DNA of 64,000 bases from Clostridia bacterium. Its GTDB lineage: Bacteria; Bacillota; Clostridia; TANB77; CAG-465. The position numbers and the translations under genes were made by a program. The notes beneath the pieces were generated by a model. The model was given only the letters and a program-made list of their open reading frames with translations, had not been told where the DNA came from and did not search any database. Positions within the stretch are counted from its first letter, which is position 1, and each line of letters opens with the position of its first letter. The stretch is taken from assembly GCA_017626395.1 (NCBI GenBank), contig JAGAIU010000055.1, forward strand, positions 1-64,000. The letters run 5' to 3'. This document shows, one piece after another, positions 53,538-63,396 of the stretch.

Positions 53538-55931
53538 TACTTCACCAGTATCACCATTTACTATTATATTTTCACCATTTCTAATATTTTTAGTAGCATC
53601 TTTTAAACCAACTACACAAGGAATTCTATTTTCCCTTGCATTTATAGCTAAATGGCAAAGCATTCCACCATATTCAGTTATTATCCCTGCTAAATCGCTA
53701 ATATTAATTTTCTTAAATATTTCTTGATTCATATATTTAGTTACCAATATATCTGACCTTCTAAGATTTTTTAAATCTTCTTTACTATTTACTATACAAG
53801 CTCTTCCACTTATTTTCCCAAAGCTTGCACCAATTCCTTTTAAATTTCTACTATAGTCTATATTTATATATTGCTTCGAACATGGGAAAATATCATTTAA
53901 AGGTTGGTAGTTTCTAAATGAATTTAAATATATTCTATTTTTGCTTACCATTTTCTTAATTTGATCTACATTTTCAGAATCGACTGGATTAATTATATAC
54001 TTATATTCTAAATTAAAGATATCTTCTTCACTATCTATTATAAATTTAGATTTATATATTTTACCTAACTCTATCATATATTTTCTTAATATATTTTGGG
54101 CCATTAAAATTAAATCTTTTAATGAATTTTTTCTTTTTATTAAATCACGTATAAAATCTATATCTTTAAATATTCCTTTTACTTGCGATTTTTTTGCATT
54201 TTCTTTAATTTTATCTAAAGTCATCTCATAAACTTTATTTTGTTGTTTTAATTTTCTTAGCGGATCGAATTTATCATCCAGCTCTAGTATATCTCTATAC
54301 ATTTTTATTACCCTAAGAATTTCTTCATCATATGCTTTATATATAATATCTGTTTCGTTAAATGAATGATATCCATATGTATCTATAAAATCTGTTAAGA
54401 AATCCTTAATTAATGGATTTTCTCTATCTTTTCTATATAGATAATATATTTCTGCATCTAAATTTGATTCAAAGAATTTTAATCTTTTCGCATCAGTTCT
54501 TATTCTTCTTGATGAATCCCACATATGTAAGGTTGGTCCATTCTCATATTTATCATCTACACCTTCAAAAAGATTTTTAATTTCAGCTTTATTTAGTATC
54601 CCTTCTAAAGAATCATTTATATTTACTTGATACAAGAAATTTATATAACTTTGCCATGTATATATACTTTTTATATCATATAACATATTAATTGCTTTAA
54701 TTAGGTTATCCATTAGTTGTTTTTCATTTTCCAATGTATTTAATTCTTGCCTTAAAGTACTTATTTCTTGAAGTTTAGCTGTTCTAAATTCTTCTATATT
54801 AACAAGTTGCTTTTTAACTAAATCCATTACATTTTTCTTTGCAAAAATGTTAATTTTCTTCTTACTACTTAAATTTTCCTTTCCATTATCTAAATAATCT
54901 ATTTTAACATCAAGTAGCTCATCTATATTTCTTTCAACATATCCAGGTACATTTTCTAATACTTTCTTTAACAATGTTAAATTCCAATATATTCTAGAAA
55001 ATTTAAAATCTACAATAGGCTTTAATATTTCAGTATCATTCATTATTTTTAAAGCTTTTATAAAACTAATGGTTGTTGTATTGTATACTTTTTCATCTAA
55101 CGACCACATAAATCTAGACTCTATTGGTGTGGTATTTGTAAATCTATGATATACATCCTTGTTTTCTACTCTAGTGATTGGTCTTATTTGAAATATGTAT
55201 AATTTTGAGTCATACACTCCAAATTCAACATCTATTGGAAATCCCACTTCTTGTTGTAAATTTAAAGATATATTAATTATTCTTTTTATTGAAGTTTCGC
55301 CAAGTAAATTTATTTTAGGTTCTTCAATATATTTTTCTTCTACCCAATCGTATACAATTCTTTCTGGAACAGCTTTTCCGGTTACAACTTCTCCTGCTCC
55401 TTTAGAAAATTCAACTACTATTTGAGTATCTTTTCCGTTAGTTGGATTAACTGTAAATAGTATTCCACTAACGTTACTTTCTATCATTTCTTGAACAATT
55501 ACGTTCATTTCTATCTTACTTATATCTATTTTATTCTTTCTATAAAATTGTAAATTATCTTGACTATATAATGACAAGAAACAACTTTTAATTTTATCTT
55601 TTATACATTCTTTATCTGCTACTACATTTAAGAAGGTAACAAATCTACCCGCAAGAGATATGTTTCTACAATCCTCTATATTTGCACTACTTCTTATTGC
55701 ATATTGTTTATCTTTAGGAAGAATAGATAATATTCTATCTACCAACTCATCTGGTATTTCTATTTTATCTATTGTTTCAAAATTTAATTTTTGTAGTTTT
55801 ATAATATTTTTAAATTCTTCAAAATCGATTACTACACCTAAAGGTATATTATATCCTTTAGATTTTAGAATAGATAAATATTTAGCTTTATTTCCACAGT
55901 TCTCTATAACTTTATCTCCTAATTTATACAT
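53529..55931 (-). CDS. PEP-synthase-like phosphotransferase with rifampin-phosphotransferase architecture
   Basis: Protein of 800 residues. The N-terminal ATP-grasp domain (about 1-255) has YAIRSSANIEDCRNISLAGR, VIVQEMIESNVSGILFTVNP and VEFGVYDSKLYIFQIRPITR. A helical middle region (about 260-690) follows, and the swivelling phosphohistidine domain is at the C-terminus (GGMLCHLAINARENRIPCVVG, with the catalytic His). The C-terminal TIM barrel of true PEP synthase is missing. The order ATP-grasp/middle/His is that of rifampin phosphotransferases, where the middle domain binds the acceptor. The acceptor here is unknown. Monocistronic; GGAGATG ribosome site. Confidence 0.8.
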   Translation of the reverse strand: MYKLGDKVIENCGNKAKYLSILKSKGYNIPLGVVIDFEEFKNIIKLQKLNFETIDKIEIPDELVDRILSILPKDKQYAIRSSANIEDCRNISLAGRFVTFLNVVADKECIKDKIKSCFLSLYSQDNLQFYRKNKIDISKIEMNVIVQEMIESNVSGILFTVNPTNGKDTQIVVEFSKGAGEVVTGKAVPERIVYDWVEEKYIEEPKINLLGETSIKRIINISLNLQQEVGFPIDVEFGVYDSKLYIFQIRPITRVENKDVYHRFTNTTPIESRFMWSLDEKVYNTTTISFIKALKIMNDTEILKPIVDFKFSRIYWNLTLLKKVLENVPGYVERNIDELLDVKIDYLDNGKENLSSKKKINIFAKKNVMDLVKKQLVNIEEFRTAKLQEISTLRQELNTLENEKQLMDNLIKAINMLYDIKSIYTWQSYINFLYQVNINDSLEGILNKAEIKNLFEGVDDKYENGPTLHMWDSSRRIRTDAKRLKFFESNLDAEIYYLYRKDRENPLIKDFLTDFIDTYGYHSFNETDIIYKAYDEEILRVIKMYRDILELDDKFDPLRKLKQQNKVYEMTLDKIKENAKKSQVKGIFKDIDFIRDLIKRKNSLKDLILMAQNILRKYMIELGKIYKSKFIIDSEEDIFNLEYKYIINPVDSENVDQIKKMVSKNRIYLNSFRNYQPLNDIFPCSKQYINIDYSRNLKGIGASFGKISGRACIVNSKEDLKNLRRSDILVTKYMNQEIFKKINISDLAGIITEYGGMLCHLAINARENRIPCVVGLKDATKNIRNGENIIVNGDTGEVKV

Positions 55932-56035
55932 AGCATCATCTCCATTTTTATTACGATTATAAAGAATTTAATCTTAAGACATTTTCCTATATTTTACCAT
56001 ACAATTCAAGTTATCTCAAGGTGAAAGGCAAAATA

Positions 56036-56067
56036 AAAAAACTTGAAATTTATTTTTCAAGTTTTCA
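56036..56067 (-). terminator. terminator of the 56074 gene
   Basis: AAAACTTGAAA / TTTCAAGTTTT arms with an AT loop, and a T6 run on the minus strand. Confidence 0.75.
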
Positions 56068-56073
56068 AAAAAA

Positions 56074-56676
56074 TTATATAGCGTATTGTCTTTCTTGTAT
56101 AGAGTTTGGAACATGTATTCCTCTTTCTATAAATTTATCAATTTCGCTATCTACAAATGTTTGCGCATAATCATTTACCACACCATATGGTTGATTTTTA
56201 CTATATGATGTCATACTATATATTTCTCTATATGCTTGATTTATTGTAGCTTCTTCACCACTTTCAATTGCTCCATATAATTTAACAAATTTTCTATCAA
56301 GTAAAGTTCTATCTACAAAACTTTTAGCATATCTATTTACTCTTCTATTAGATGTTTGTTGCTCATTATTTATATATCCTGCCATTCCCATAACTTCATT
56401 AGATAATTGTTGTAATCTTGCATTATCATTATCTTTTTTTGCTTCTGTTACTTTTCTATTGTGTTCATCATAAGATAGTTTATCCATGTAATCTTTTATA
56501 TACACATTAAAGTTATCTTCTGTAGATTCTGAGGTATAGCCAGCTAATGTTCTTAACATATGATTTTTTAAACAAACTTTAGCTTTATTTTCAACTTTTA
56601 CTGTGTCTTTTATTACATCTAATACTCCTAAATACTCGCGCATCTTCTGTTCATCTACTGCTTTTTCATTCTCCAT
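56074..56676 (-). CDS. unknown soluble protein
   Basis: Protein of 200 residues, not recognised. Predicted mostly helical, rich in Asn, Glu, Lys and Arg, with no signal peptide or membrane segment; two Cys-free halves joined near residue 105. The ATG has a GGGGGATG ribosome site. It stands alone between the PEP-utiliser-like gene and the gerA operon, on the same strand as both, and has its own terminator. Confidence 0.7.
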   Translation of the reverse strand: MENEKAVDEQKMREYLGVLDVIKDTVKVENKAKVCLKNHMLRTLAGYTSESTEDNFNVYIKDYMDKLSYDEHNRKVTEAKKDNDNARLQQLSNEVMGMAGYINNEQQTSNRRVNRYAKSFVDRTLLDRKFVKLYGAIESGEEATINQAYREIYSMTSYSKNQPYGVVNDYAQTFVDSEIDKFIERGIHVPNSIQERQYAI

Positions 56677-56796
56677 TTAATTTGCATCCCCCAATATTTA
56701 TTAAAAAAATTAGCCTTTTTTGTTAAAAAGTACATTTTTAATTATAGCATTTTTTTCTTGGTATTGCAACATTTTTTAAAATTTTATTTAAAGAAT

Positions 56797-57891
56797 TTAC
56801 GCATTTGATTTGCTTTTTTGAAGCATTTTAAAAAACACCAACAGTATTGGTATTAAGATACAAATTCCAATCACCCATACAAAATATTTTCTAACATATT
56901 CTAAAAATGTTATTGTATTATTAAAAAATATATCTGTTATTACTATTTGCACTATCCCTACTAAAATAGAATAGTAATTTTTAAATTTAGTTTTGGGTAT
57001 TAATTTAATTAGAAAATAAAATAACAAACTTAATAATCCAAAGTTATTAAAGAAATATTGCATTGCTAATATATTTTCTATTCTTTCTAAAATATTAAAT
57101 AAACTAAATTGTTTTAGTGCTATATATTCTGGAAATCTAAATATCTCTATATATTCCATTCCAAGTGTTAATATAGTGCCAATTATTATTGCAATTACAC
57201 ATACATTTGAAAGTATAAATAATTTTAAAATGTTCTTATTTAGCCTCTCACTATCTTTAATATTCTTTTTTGATGTTATTAATAACATACTAAGCGGCAA
57301 TGATGATAAAATAAAATACGTTAATATATTCTTTGACATAGATGCTTTTGAGGTGTTCAATAATGGCTCTATATTTCCAATTTCAAAAGAATCTGTTATT
57401 CCAATAAAGCAAAAAATAATTAAGCCTAAAGAAATTAAAGATAATATCTGATTTCCTTTAATTATTGTAGGAAGTTCTTTAGTTGCAACATAAACTATCG
57501 GAAGTAAAACTAATGCTTTTAAGTAATTTATTGAAGTTTCTGGTAAATATTCTGTATTAAAAAAATCTGCTAAACTATATAATATTACAGTTGCAACTAT
57601 AAAAAATCCTATCCATAATACAATATTTAATATATTCCCAAAAGTTTTTCCAAACACACTCTTATTTAGTTCAAAAAGGTCTTCTTTTTCATTTTTATTG
57701 ATAATCCATTTAGTTATACTAAAAAGAGCAAAACTTAAAACAAATCCAATTATGGCAGAAATTAAAGTATCATTTTTTCCCTCGTTATACATCAAATGAG
57801 TTCCTTCTCCTATAAATAAAGCTAGAAAGCTGGTAAAGATTACAAAACTATATGTTAAACTGTAGATTTTTTTAGAATCGTTTTCTACCAT
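56797..57891 (-). CDS. gerAB: spore germination permease GerAB
   Basis: B subunit of the germinant receptor, an APC-superfamily permease-like protein of 364 residues with ten predicted membrane helices. It starts SKKIYSLTYSFVIFTSFLALFIG and contains IKGNQILSLISLGLIIFCF, typical of GerAB/GRKB/GerKB. It binds the germinant in the spore inner membrane. The start overlaps the gerAC stop by 7 nt, with AAGGAGGCG inside gerAC. Last gene of gerAA-gerAC-gerAB. Confidence 0.88.
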   Translation of the reverse strand: MVENDSKKIYSLTYSFVIFTSFLALFIGEGTHLMYNEGKNDTLISAIIGFVLSFALFSITKWIINKNEKEDLFELNKSVFGKTFGNILNIVLWIGFFIVATVILYSLADFFNTEYLPETSINYLKALVLLPIVYVATKELPTIIKGNQILSLISLGLIIFCFIGITDSFEIGNIEPLLNTSKASMSKNILTYFILSSLPLSMLLITSKKNIKDSERLNKNILKLFILSNVCVIAIIIGTILTLGMEYIEIFRFPEYIALKQFSLFNILERIENILAMQYFFNNFGLLSLLFYFLIKLIPKTKFKNYYSILVGIVQIVITDIFFNNTITFLEYVRKYFVWVIGICILIPILLVFFKMLQKSKSNA

Positions 57892-58952
57892 TTTTTTATA
57901 ACGCCTCCTTGATTTTGAATTTTCACCTCAGCTTCTACTGATATATTTACCTTATTTAAATAGTCTTCTTCATTAAATAAAGGACTTTTCTTTCTATATA
58001 ACAAGTTTCCTATTCCAATTAAATCTGCATTATATTCAGTTTTTAATTTATCAGTAAAAGTAACAATATAGCTTTCAATTTTTTCTTCTAATATTCCTTG
58101 TACTTTTAAAGTATCTTGTGCAGTTTTAATAGATATATTTTTTCCCGTCTCAGATATATTAGCTTTTACTTCTACTTTAATTTTTACATCTTTTTCATTT
58201 TCTAAACTCATATCTGTTTTACATGATATAATTTCAGAAACTACTAAGTCTTCATTCTCACCTTCTGTGATAATTGTATTTTCAATATTATTATTTAATA
58301 TATTACAAACGATACTATAATCATCACTTAAAAATCCTATCATACTCCAATCTTTAAAGAATGCCATATCGTCTATCTTTATTTTTCCGTCAACAATCTT
58401 ACATGAATTTACAAGTATATCTCTACCAGGTCTTAACATATCTTTTATATTATCGTTAAGAGTTTTTGTGTTACTATTTCCTCTATATCTAGTTGAGGAT
58501 ATTAACATCTCCTTCATATTTATTTCTTCTTCATTAATCGTTTTTATTATATCTTTTGAATCACTTTGATTTGCTATAAATAAATAGAAATTATTACTTC
58601 CTTCGTTATCTCGTATAAAGAAATCTAACGTCTCCATAAATTTTTCTTTAGCTATTTTTTCAGACAAAATTAGAGTTTCCATATGTGCAAGATATAATTT
58701 TTTAGGAGCTTTATCTACAATAAGTCTTACTGTTTCTTGTACAGACTCTGCTCCAGCTTCATATATTATTCCTTTATCCGTACTTTCTTTTTCACTAGTA
58801 TCTGAAACGATTGCATATATCTTATATGTTCCATCTTCTGTTATATCTATTCCCATTGCTTTTACTATCGCTAAATCATTTAATTCTCTTAAATTTTGTA
58901 ATCCATTAAAAGCAACAACTATTATTATTAACGCTATTAAATATTTTCTCAT
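57885..58952 (-). CDS. gerAC: spore germination protein GerAC, without lipobox Cys
   Basis: C subunit of the germinant receptor, 355 residues. LRELNDLAIVKAMGID, LYLAHMETLILSE and a long C-terminal domain (VEVKANISETG...) match Ger(x)C. The family is normally a lipoprotein with a GC(W/S) motif just before the REL segment. Here that place reads FNGLQNLRELND with no cysteine, so lipidation is not possible and the N-terminal hydrophobic segment (about 4-18) must serve as an uncleaved anchor. AGGTGATC ribosome site; 4 bp after gerAA. Confidence 0.87.
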   Translation of the reverse strand: MRKYLIALIIIVVAFNGLQNLRELNDLAIVKAMGIDITEDGTYKIYAIVSDTSEKESTDKGIIYEAGAESVQETVRLIVDKAPKKLYLAHMETLILSEKIAKEKFMETLDFFIRDNEGSNNFYLFIANQSDSKDIIKTINEEEINMKEMLISSTRYRGNSNTKTLNDNIKDMLRPGRDILVNSCKIVDGKIKIDDMAFFKDWSMIGFLSDDYSIVCNILNNNIENTIITEGENEDLVVSEIISCKTDMSLENEKDVKIKVEVKANISETGKNISIKTAQDTLKVQGILEEKIESYIVTFTDKLKTEYNADLIGIGNLLYRKKSPLFNEEDYLNKVNISVEAEVKIQNQGGVIKKW

Positions 58953-58956
58953 CTGA

Positions 58957-60444
58957 TCACCTACTTTTAGTTAAATTATTAGTAAGGATTTTTTGTCTTG
59001 TTTTATCTTTAGATATATTCATTCTCCCAAATAAATTCTTTTTAGCTTCTGTTAGATTAAATGGTGCTATTGGATAAGTAAAAGGCTTGCTATAACTTTT
59101 AGTATCAACTAAACTTATAATAAGTAAAATAGAAGCTATACCTATTCCTATTATTCCACATAGACTTGAAAATAGCATAAATATTATTCGCCATTTTCTT
59201 AAAGCATTTAACATATTTATATCCGAAAACATAAGTCCAGATATTGTAGTAATTGCTACTACTATAATCATAATTGGCGATACTATTCCAGCACTTACAG
59301 CTGCATCTCCAAGTATTAAAGCACCGACTATTGATAATGTATTCCCCGTTACTTTATTTGCTCTTAAATCACTTTCTTTTAAAATTTCAAAAGCAAATAT
59401 CATAAAAAGAGCTTCTATAAAAGCCGGAAAAGGGACACCTTCACGTTGAGCCGTAAAGGATCTTAAAAGTTGGCTTGGAATAGATTCTTGGTTAAATGTT
59501 GTTATTGCTAAATATAAAGCCGGAGTCATAATTGTAATAGCTAAAGAAATATATCTTACTATTTTAGTTATAGTAACATTTTTAGATTTTTGGTATAAAT
59601 CATCAACATTATTTATATGATCTTCAAAAAAAGCAGGTAGTATTAAAGCAAAAGGACTATTATCTACAAGTACTACTATTCTTCCTTGCAATAAATAATA
59701 TGATACAATATCTGGCCTTTGAGTATTTATCGATATTGGGAAATCTGAATCGTTTTCTTCCTCTATAAACTCTTGAATATAATTTACATCTAGTATTCCA
59801 TCTATATCTATATTTTGTATTTTGTTTTCCACATATTTAACAAGGTCTTTTTTAGCAATATCTGATACATACATTAAAGCTACTTTTGTTTTAGTTTTTC
59901 TTCCGACTTGTTGTTCCTTATATACCAAATCTTCACTTTTAATTCTATTACGTATTAACCCTACATTCTTCATAATGTTTTCAACAAAAGAATCTTTTGA
60001 GCCTCTAATAGAATTTTCACTAGAAGGTTCACTTATACTTCTTGTAAGAGATGCTTTAACTTCAACGGCATACACCGACAAATCATATATTATAATTGCA
60101 AAGCCAGAAAAAATATATTTAAAAATATCTTCTTTATCTATATCTAATTTCTTTATTTTATTGATTGAAAGCATATCTTCAAAATGGATTTTATCTTTAT
60201 TTTCACCTAACTTTTTTAATATTTTCTCTTCTAAACTTATATCTTCTTCCTGCTCATCTTCTTTTCCATTATTTTTTATACATTCAACAATACTTCTAAT
60301 AACAAAATTTGAAAGAAGATTAGAATCTGTCATAGCATCACTTGAAATTAAATATATTTTTTCTCCTTCAATTTCAAGCTGTCTAAAATATACATCATCT
60401 AATTCTTCACACCTACTTTTTATATATTCTAAAATATTATTCAT
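58957..60444 (-). CDS. gerAA: spore germination protein GerAA
   Basis: A subunit of the germinant receptor, 495 residues. A cytoplasmic N-terminal domain (about 1-270) contains KVALMYVSDIAKKDLVKYVE, DSPFALILPAFF and RPDIVSYYLLQGRIVVLVDN. A membrane domain of about five helices follows, with PFPAFIEALFMIFAFEILKE and the GDAAVSAGIVSPIMIIVVA stretch. First gene of the tricistronic receptor operon; GGAG ribosome site. Confidence 0.93.
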   Translation of the reverse strand: MNNILEYIKSRCEELDDVYFRQLEIEGEKIYLISSDAMTDSNLLSNFVIRSIVECIKNNGKEDEQEEDISLEEKILKKLGENKDKIHFEDMLSINKIKKLDIDKEDIFKYIFSGFAIIIYDLSVYAVEVKASLTRSISEPSSENSIRGSKDSFVENIMKNVGLIRNRIKSEDLVYKEQQVGRKTKTKVALMYVSDIAKKDLVKYVENKIQNIDIDGILDVNYIQEFIEEENDSDFPISINTQRPDIVSYYLLQGRIVVLVDNSPFALILPAFFEDHINNVDDLYQKSKNVTITKIVRYISLAITIMTPALYLAITTFNQESIPSQLLRSFTAQREGVPFPAFIEALFMIFAFEILKESDLRANKVTGNTLSIVGALILGDAAVSAGIVSPIMIIVVAITTISGLMFSDINMLNALRKWRIIFMLFSSLCGIIGIGIASILLIISLVDTKSYSKPFTYPIAPFNLTEAKKNLFGRMNISKDKTRQKILTNNLTKSR

Positions 60445-60496
60445 GTTAAATTCTCCTAATATTGTTATGAGCTTTTGAAGTATTTTTATACAAAAA

Positions 60497-60526
60497 ATAA
60501 CTTAGATAAAAAAATCTAAGTTATTC
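60497..60526 (-). terminator. terminator of the SDR gene
   Basis: ATAACTTAGAT / ATCTAAGTTAT arms, with A and T runs flanking on the two strands. Confidence 0.75.
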
Positions 60527-61281
60527 TAATAATTTCTTTTCCCATTTTGGGTCATATATACAAAATATTTAGAAAAACTAATTGGAATTATTTTATTACC
60601 AAAATACACAATTTTATTTATTGTTCCCGGTATTATAAGTTCATTATTTTTCAATAATTTATTCACAGCATACTTAGCTACCTTTTCAGAATTACTTGGT
60701 GGAATAAAAAAACTAATTCCTAAATCACTATTAAAATTAGTATCAACCGCCCCCGCACACAATGTTGATACAGTAACATTTATCTTTTTCATTTTCAGTT
60801 CTGTATTTATAGCTCTACTCATACTAGTTATATATGCTTTACTTGCATAATATGAGCTCATAAGTGGACCAGGCATAAAACTAATAACAGAAGAAACATT
60901 AAGTATTCTTCCCCTATTCTTTTTCACCATATCTTTTAGATATAGCTTTGTAATTAAATCCGTGGCTATTACATTTAAATTTAGCATACTTATTTCTTTA
61001 CTAGAATCTATATCATAAAATTCACCATAAAGTCCTACACCTGCATTATTTACTACAATATCTATATCATAATCTGATGTCATTTCGTGCAGTTTATACA
61101 TATTTGAAATTATACTCAAATCTAGTACTATAATCTTAACATCAGTTTTACATTCTTTTTTTAAGTTTAATAAGCAATCTTCTCTTCTTGCTACTACAAC
61201 TAAATCATAACCTATGTTACTAAGATACCTCGCTATGCTGTAGCCAATACCAGATGATGCACCAGTAACCAACGCTCTCAT
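60526..61281 (-). CDS. short-chain dehydrogenase/reductase
   Basis: NAD(P)-dependent oxidoreductase of 251 residues. TGASSGIGYSIARYLS is the Rossmann glycine motif (about 5-20), NNAGVGLYGEF follows, and SYYASKAYITSMSRA holds the catalytic Tyr and Lys. The substrate is unknown; it resembles the DltE/YqjQ-like classical SDR group. The ATG at 61281 follows GGAGGT; the two upstream in-frame Met codons precede the ribosome site. Monocistronic. Confidence 0.9.
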   Translation of the reverse strand: MRALVTGASSGIGYSIARYLSNIGYDLVVVARREDCLLNLKKECKTDVKIIVLDLSIISNMYKLHEMTSDYDIDIVVNNAGVGLYGEFYDIDSSKEISMLNLNVIATDLITKLYLKDMVKKNRGRILNVSSVISFMPGPLMSSYYASKAYITSMSRAINTELKMKKINVTVSTLCAGAVDTNFNSDLGISFFIPPSNSEKVAKYAVNKLLKNNELIIPGTINKIVYFGNKIIPISFSKYFVYMTQNGKRNY

Positions 61282-61419
61282 TTCTACCTCCATTTTCATA
61301 TATTATACAACAATTTCTAACCTCTTTTATTTTTCATCTATTTTTCTATCTTTTACTACTTTTATTACTTTTTTACTATTATATCGTTATCCCCTCATCT
61401 TGTCAAATATGGCAAAAAC

Positions 61420-61448
61420 TTGAAAAAACGGTCAAATTGTGCTATAAT
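61420..61448 (+). promoter_or_regulatory. promoter of the Pr6Pr gene
   Basis: TTGAAA (61420-61425), a 17-bp spacer and an extended TGC-TATAAT (61443-61448). Confidence 0.7.
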
Positions 61449-61473
61449 ATTCGCTACGAAAGGTGGTGCACTT

Positions 61474-62172
61474 ATGAATGCAAAAAGAAGATTTTCTTGT
61501 GCGTTCGAGGCAGCTACAATTGTGTGCTGTTTGACAGGGGTTTTGTCTAATCTTTTAAGAACGTCATCTATTGAGAGTATGTTGTCGTTTTATACAACAC
61601 AAAGTAACTTATTTGTACTTGCGTTCTACCTAGGAAGTGTCATAATTAAACACTTTAAAACAGATTGGGAAACAACCAATTTATACTATTTCCTAAAAGG
61701 AGCTACAGTAATGGTAATTATGCTTACTTTTATTGTATATGTCATATCGCTACAACCTCTAAGTTTTGCAATGGACGTAAAGACTTCTTCTGGTAACATA
61801 TTCAGATTCTCTAACCTATTTGTTCACTTCATTACACCTATAATGGTGCTGCTAGATTATCTGTTATGTGATGAAAAAGGGCATTTTAAGATGCGATATC
61901 CTTTTTTATGGTATTGGTTCCCAGCTGTTTATCCAATCTATGTATATACTTATTCCTCCATGGGAGGTAGATTCTTTAGTGTAGGTGGATCTAAAAAGTA
62001 TGCATATTTCTTTTTAGACGTAGACAAAATCGGGATGTTTGGAGTTATCAAATACATTATGATTATTAGTCTATGTTTTCTATTTTTATGTTATATTTTA
62101 GTGTTTATAGACAAATCACTTGCAAAGCGCCAAGAAAAGAGATCATCCAAACAAAAGAGCGGCTCAATCTGA
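61474..62172 (+). CDS. Pr6Pr-family membrane protein
   Basis: Protein of 232 residues with six or so membrane helices. YTTQSNLFVLAFYLGSVI, FSNLFVHFITPIMVLLDYLL and WYWFPAVYPIYVYTY are typical of the Pr6Pr (FAR-17a/AIG1-like) family, whose role in bacteria is unknown. The ATG at 61474 follows AAAGGTGG; an in-frame start 18 codons upstream lies in the promoter. Codon use is somewhat richer in G/C (GCG, CGC, TGC) than in its neighbours, hinting at separate ancestry. Confidence 0.8.
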   Translation: MNAKRRFSCAFEAATIVCCLTGVLSNLLRTSSIESMLSFYTTQSNLFVLAFYLGSVIIKHFKTDWETTNLYYFLKGATVMVIMLTFIVYVISLQPLSFAMDVKTSSGNIFRFSNLFVHFITPIMVLLDYLLCDEKGHFKMRYPFLWYWFPAVYPIYVYTYSSMGGRFFSVGGSKKYAYFFLDVDKIGMFGVIKYIMIISLCFLFLCYILVFIDKSLAKRQEKRSSKQKSGSI

Positions 62173-62187
62173 GTCGCTCTGATTTTT
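62156..62187 (+). terminator. terminator of the Pr6Pr gene
   Basis: AGAGCGGCTC / GAGTCGCTCT stem (one G-T pair), followed by T7; it overlaps the 3' end of the coding region. Confidence 0.8.
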
Positions 62188-62202
62188 TTATTTTTATACT
62201 TA

Positions 62203-63354
62203 TTACATTGCCTCTTTAAACAATTTAATAAAGTCTTCTTTTGTTACTTCTCTTGGATTTCCAGGCATACAAGCATCAGCCATAGCTTTATCTGCAAGCA
62301 TATCTAAATCTTCTTCTTTTCCACCAACTTCGCTAACAGTTTGTGTTACACCTACTTTTCTAGATAACTCTACAATCATATCAACAAAAGTATCTATAAC
62401 TCGTTCTTTAGACATATCTTTTGCATCTACATCTAAAGCAATTAAGATTTCTCTAAATCTTTCGTAACATACTTCACCATTAAATTTCATAACAGTTGGA
62501 AGTAATATAGCATTTGCTATACCATGTGGTGTATCATATACAGCACCAAGTTGATGAGCCATTGAGTGAACTATTCCAAGTCCAACATTTGAGAATCCCA
62601 TACCAGCTATATATTGTGCAAGCCCCATTTTATCTATTGCTTCTTCATCTTTTTCATTTACAGCTGCTGGTAAATATTTAAATATTAATTTGATAGCTTC
62701 CATATGGAACATATCTGACATAGTATTATGTCCTTTTGTAATATATCCTTCAACTGCATGAGTTAAAGCATCCATTCCAGTTGCTGCTGCTAAAGATTTA
62801 GGCATAGAAGCCATAAGTTCTGTATCAACAATTGCTACAATTGGAATATCATGTGGATCAACACATACCATTTTTACTTCTCTATCTTCGTCAGTAATAA
62901 CATAGTTTATTGTTACTTCTGCAGCAGTACCTGCTGTTGTTGGTAGAGCTATAATTGGTAGCCCTTTATTTTTAGTATTAGATAATCCTTCTAAAGATAC
63001 TATGTCTTCATTTTCTGGATTAGTCATTATTATTGAAATTGCTTTTGCAGTATCAATACTAGATCCTCCACCTACTGCAACAATTAAATCAGCTTGTGCT
63101 TTTTTACATGCTTCTAAGCCATCCCAAACATTTCTTTTTGTTGGATTAGGCTTTACATCTGAAAATACTTCATATGCAATTCCTTCTTTATCTAGTAGTT
63201 CTGTAATTTTTGTAGTTACTCCTACTTCAAATAATGATTTATCTGTTACTACTAAAACTTTATTATATCCTCTTGTTTTAACTTCATCTACAAGAACTTC
63301 TCTTGCACCTTTACCAAAATATGATGTTTCATTTAATACGAATTTTGTTGCCAC
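62203..63354 (-). CDS. fucO: iron-containing alcohol dehydrogenase, FucO (lactaldehyde reductase) type
   Basis: Group III metal-dependent dehydrogenase of 383 residues, equal in length to FucO. NAD-binding VAVGGGSSIDTAKAISI is at about 93-109 and PTTAGTAAE follows. Metal ligands are in ATGMDALTHAVEGY and GIVHSMAHQLGAVYDTPHG (Asp and His residues). FucO reduces L-lactaldehyde to 1,2-propanediol; other short aldehydes or ethanol are possible. The start is the GTG at 63354 after AGGAGG. It follows the aldehyde dehydrogenase gene by 42 bp on the same strand, so they form an operon. Confidence 0.85.
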   Translation of the reverse strand: MATKFVLNETSYFGKGAREVLVDEVKTRGYNKVLVVTDKSLFEVGVTTKITELLDKEGIAYEVFSDVKPNPTKRNVWDGLEACKKAQADLIVAVGGGSSIDTAKAISIIMTNPENEDIVSLEGLSNTKNKGLPIIALPTTAGTAAEVTINYVITDEDREVKMVCVDPHDIPIVAIVDTELMASMPKSLAAATGMDALTHAVEGYITKGHNTMSDMFHMEAIKLIFKYLPAAVNEKDEEAIDKMGLAQYIAGMGFSNVGLGIVHSMAHQLGAVYDTPHGIANAILLPTVMKFNGEVCYERFREILIALDVDAKDMSKERVIDTFVDMIVELSRKVGVTQTVSEVGGKEEDLDMLADKAMADACMPGNPREVTKEDFIKLFKEAM

Positions 63355-63396
63355 TTAAAAAACCTCCTAATTTTATTTTATCTATTTTTTTATATT

